A stretch of DNA of 64,000 bases, taken from positions 1 to 64,000 of the forward strand of contig CAMJJL010000003.1 of assembly GCA_946406145.1 (NCBI GenBank), in the 5' to 3' direction. Of this stretch, positions 63,109 through 64,000 are shown piece after piece; positions within the stretch are counted from its first letter, which is position 1; each line of letters starts with the position of its first letter. The position numbers and the translations under genes were made by a program. The DNA comes from an uncultured Clostridia bacterium. GTDB taxonomy: Bacteria > Bacillota > Clostridia > Oscillospirales > Acutalibacteraceae. Under the pieces are notes generated by a model. It made no database searches, had not been told where the DNA came from, and saw nothing but the letters and a program-made list of their open reading frames with translations.

Positions 63109-63270
63109 CTCCTTTCAGCGTCACGCAGCGCGTGACAGTGATGGTTTGCCTGACGGCAAAGTGATGTGCGCGTTGCGTGTGGTTAGTGAGATTTGCCTTA
63201 CGGAAAGTTGCGGGAGGGCTTTGCCCTCACCCGAATTATATGGATTCCTGAAACGTGTCAGTGTTTTTTG

Positions 63271-64000
63271 TTATCGATTTTCGGCTACCTTATACATCAA
63301 AATGCCCGCGGCAACCGAGGCGTTGAGGGAGTTGATTTTTCCCTTCATCGGCAAGGATACGATGACGTCGCATTTCTCGCGCACGAGTCGGGAGATGCCC
63401 TTGCCCTCGTTGCCGATGACCAGCGCCGCGCCGCCGCTGAAATTGGTTTTGCGGTAATCCTCGCCGTTCATGTCCGCTCCGTAGATCCAGATGTTGCGGC
63501 GCTTTAGGTCGTCGATGGTGTCCGCGATGTTGGTTACTCTGGCGACGGGCAGGTATTCCAGCGCGCCTGCGGATGCCTTATAGGCGGTATAGGTCAGCCC
63601 TGCGTTACGGCGCTTTTTTATGATGACGCCGTGTGCGCCGACACACTCCGCCGAGCGGATGATCGCGCCGAGGTTGTGCGGATCCTCGATCTCATCGAGG
63701 ATGATGATGAAGGGTTGTTCACCGCGTTCTTCAGCGAGGGAGAGGATGTCCTCCACATCGGCATACTCCTTCATCGCGCACAGCGCCGCGATCCCCTGAT
63801 GCGCCGCGCCGCCCGTCATGAAGTCCAGCTTTTTGCGCTCAACCTCCTGCACGGGGATACCGGCTTTCTTCGCTTTGGCAGTGATCTCCACTGCGGCGCC
63901 CGATTGGTTGCCCTTGGCGACCATTACCTTGATGATCGAGCGCCCTGCACTGAGCGCTTCGGCTACGGGGTTGCGCCCAATCAACAGCTCGTCGTTCTGA
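63271..64000 (-). CDS. rlmB: 23S rRNA (guanosine-2'-O-)-methyltransferase RlmB-like (SpoU/TrmH), start probably beyond window
   Basis: ...NDELLIGRNPVAEALSAGRSIIKVMVAKG; ILDEIEDPHNLGAIIRSAECVGAHGVII; ALVIGNEGKGISRLVREKCDVIVSLPMKGKINSLNASVAAGILMY. Frame is open to the window edge. Confidence 0.93.
   Translation of the reverse strand, partial: QNDELLIGRNPVAEALSAGRSIIKVMVAKGNQSGAAVEITAKAKKAGIPVQEVERKKLDFMTGGAAHQGIAALCAMKEYADVEDILSLAEERGEQPFIIILDEIEDPHNLGAIIRSAECVGAHGVIIKKRRNAGLTYTAYKASAGALEYLPVARVTNIADTIDDLKRRNIWIYGADMNGEDYRKTNFSGGAALVIGNEGKGISRLVREKCDVIVSLPMKGKINSLNASVAAGILMYKVAENR

Overview
The window looks like a Clostridia/Oscillospiraceae-type chromosome segment. It runs from the 3' end of pnp to an rlmB-like methyltransferase at the right edge. 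The main finding is that spoVT is split in two by a ~15.04 kb large-serine-recombinase (LSR) element (about 1514-16561). The SpoVT N-terminus (MKATGIVRRIDDLGRVVIPKEIRRTLRIREGDP...) lies at 16475-16651 on the minus strand; it is a 58-aa ORF, below the ORF-track cutoff. The SpoVT C-terminus (GDPLEIYT...GKQMEE) is fused in frame to the 3' end of the recombinase ORF at 1071-1523. The two junctions share 10 bp (ACGGGTCACC). Joining the chromosomal sides restores an intact SpoVT frame. Joining the element sides gives a 46-bp quasi-palindromic attP. Element cargo: a 5'-altered rfbC-like gene, a DUF4143 ATPase, a RecQ helicase, a sigma-like ORF, and a sugar-nucleotide cassette (tviB/wbpO-type dehydrogenase, capE, capG, vanZ-like, capF). 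Two internal relatives of the right end suggest stepwise accretion. Elsewhere: glycerol catabolism genes, a ygeW/ygeY/carbamate kinase cluster, a seven-gene arginine operon, spoIIE, and several intergenic mobile-repeat families. Two of those families stand out: a DUF559 nuclease element with ~200-bp deletion derivatives, and elements with inverted heptamer arms that abut or supply stop codons. All calls come from reading the sequence by eye; no database search was run.
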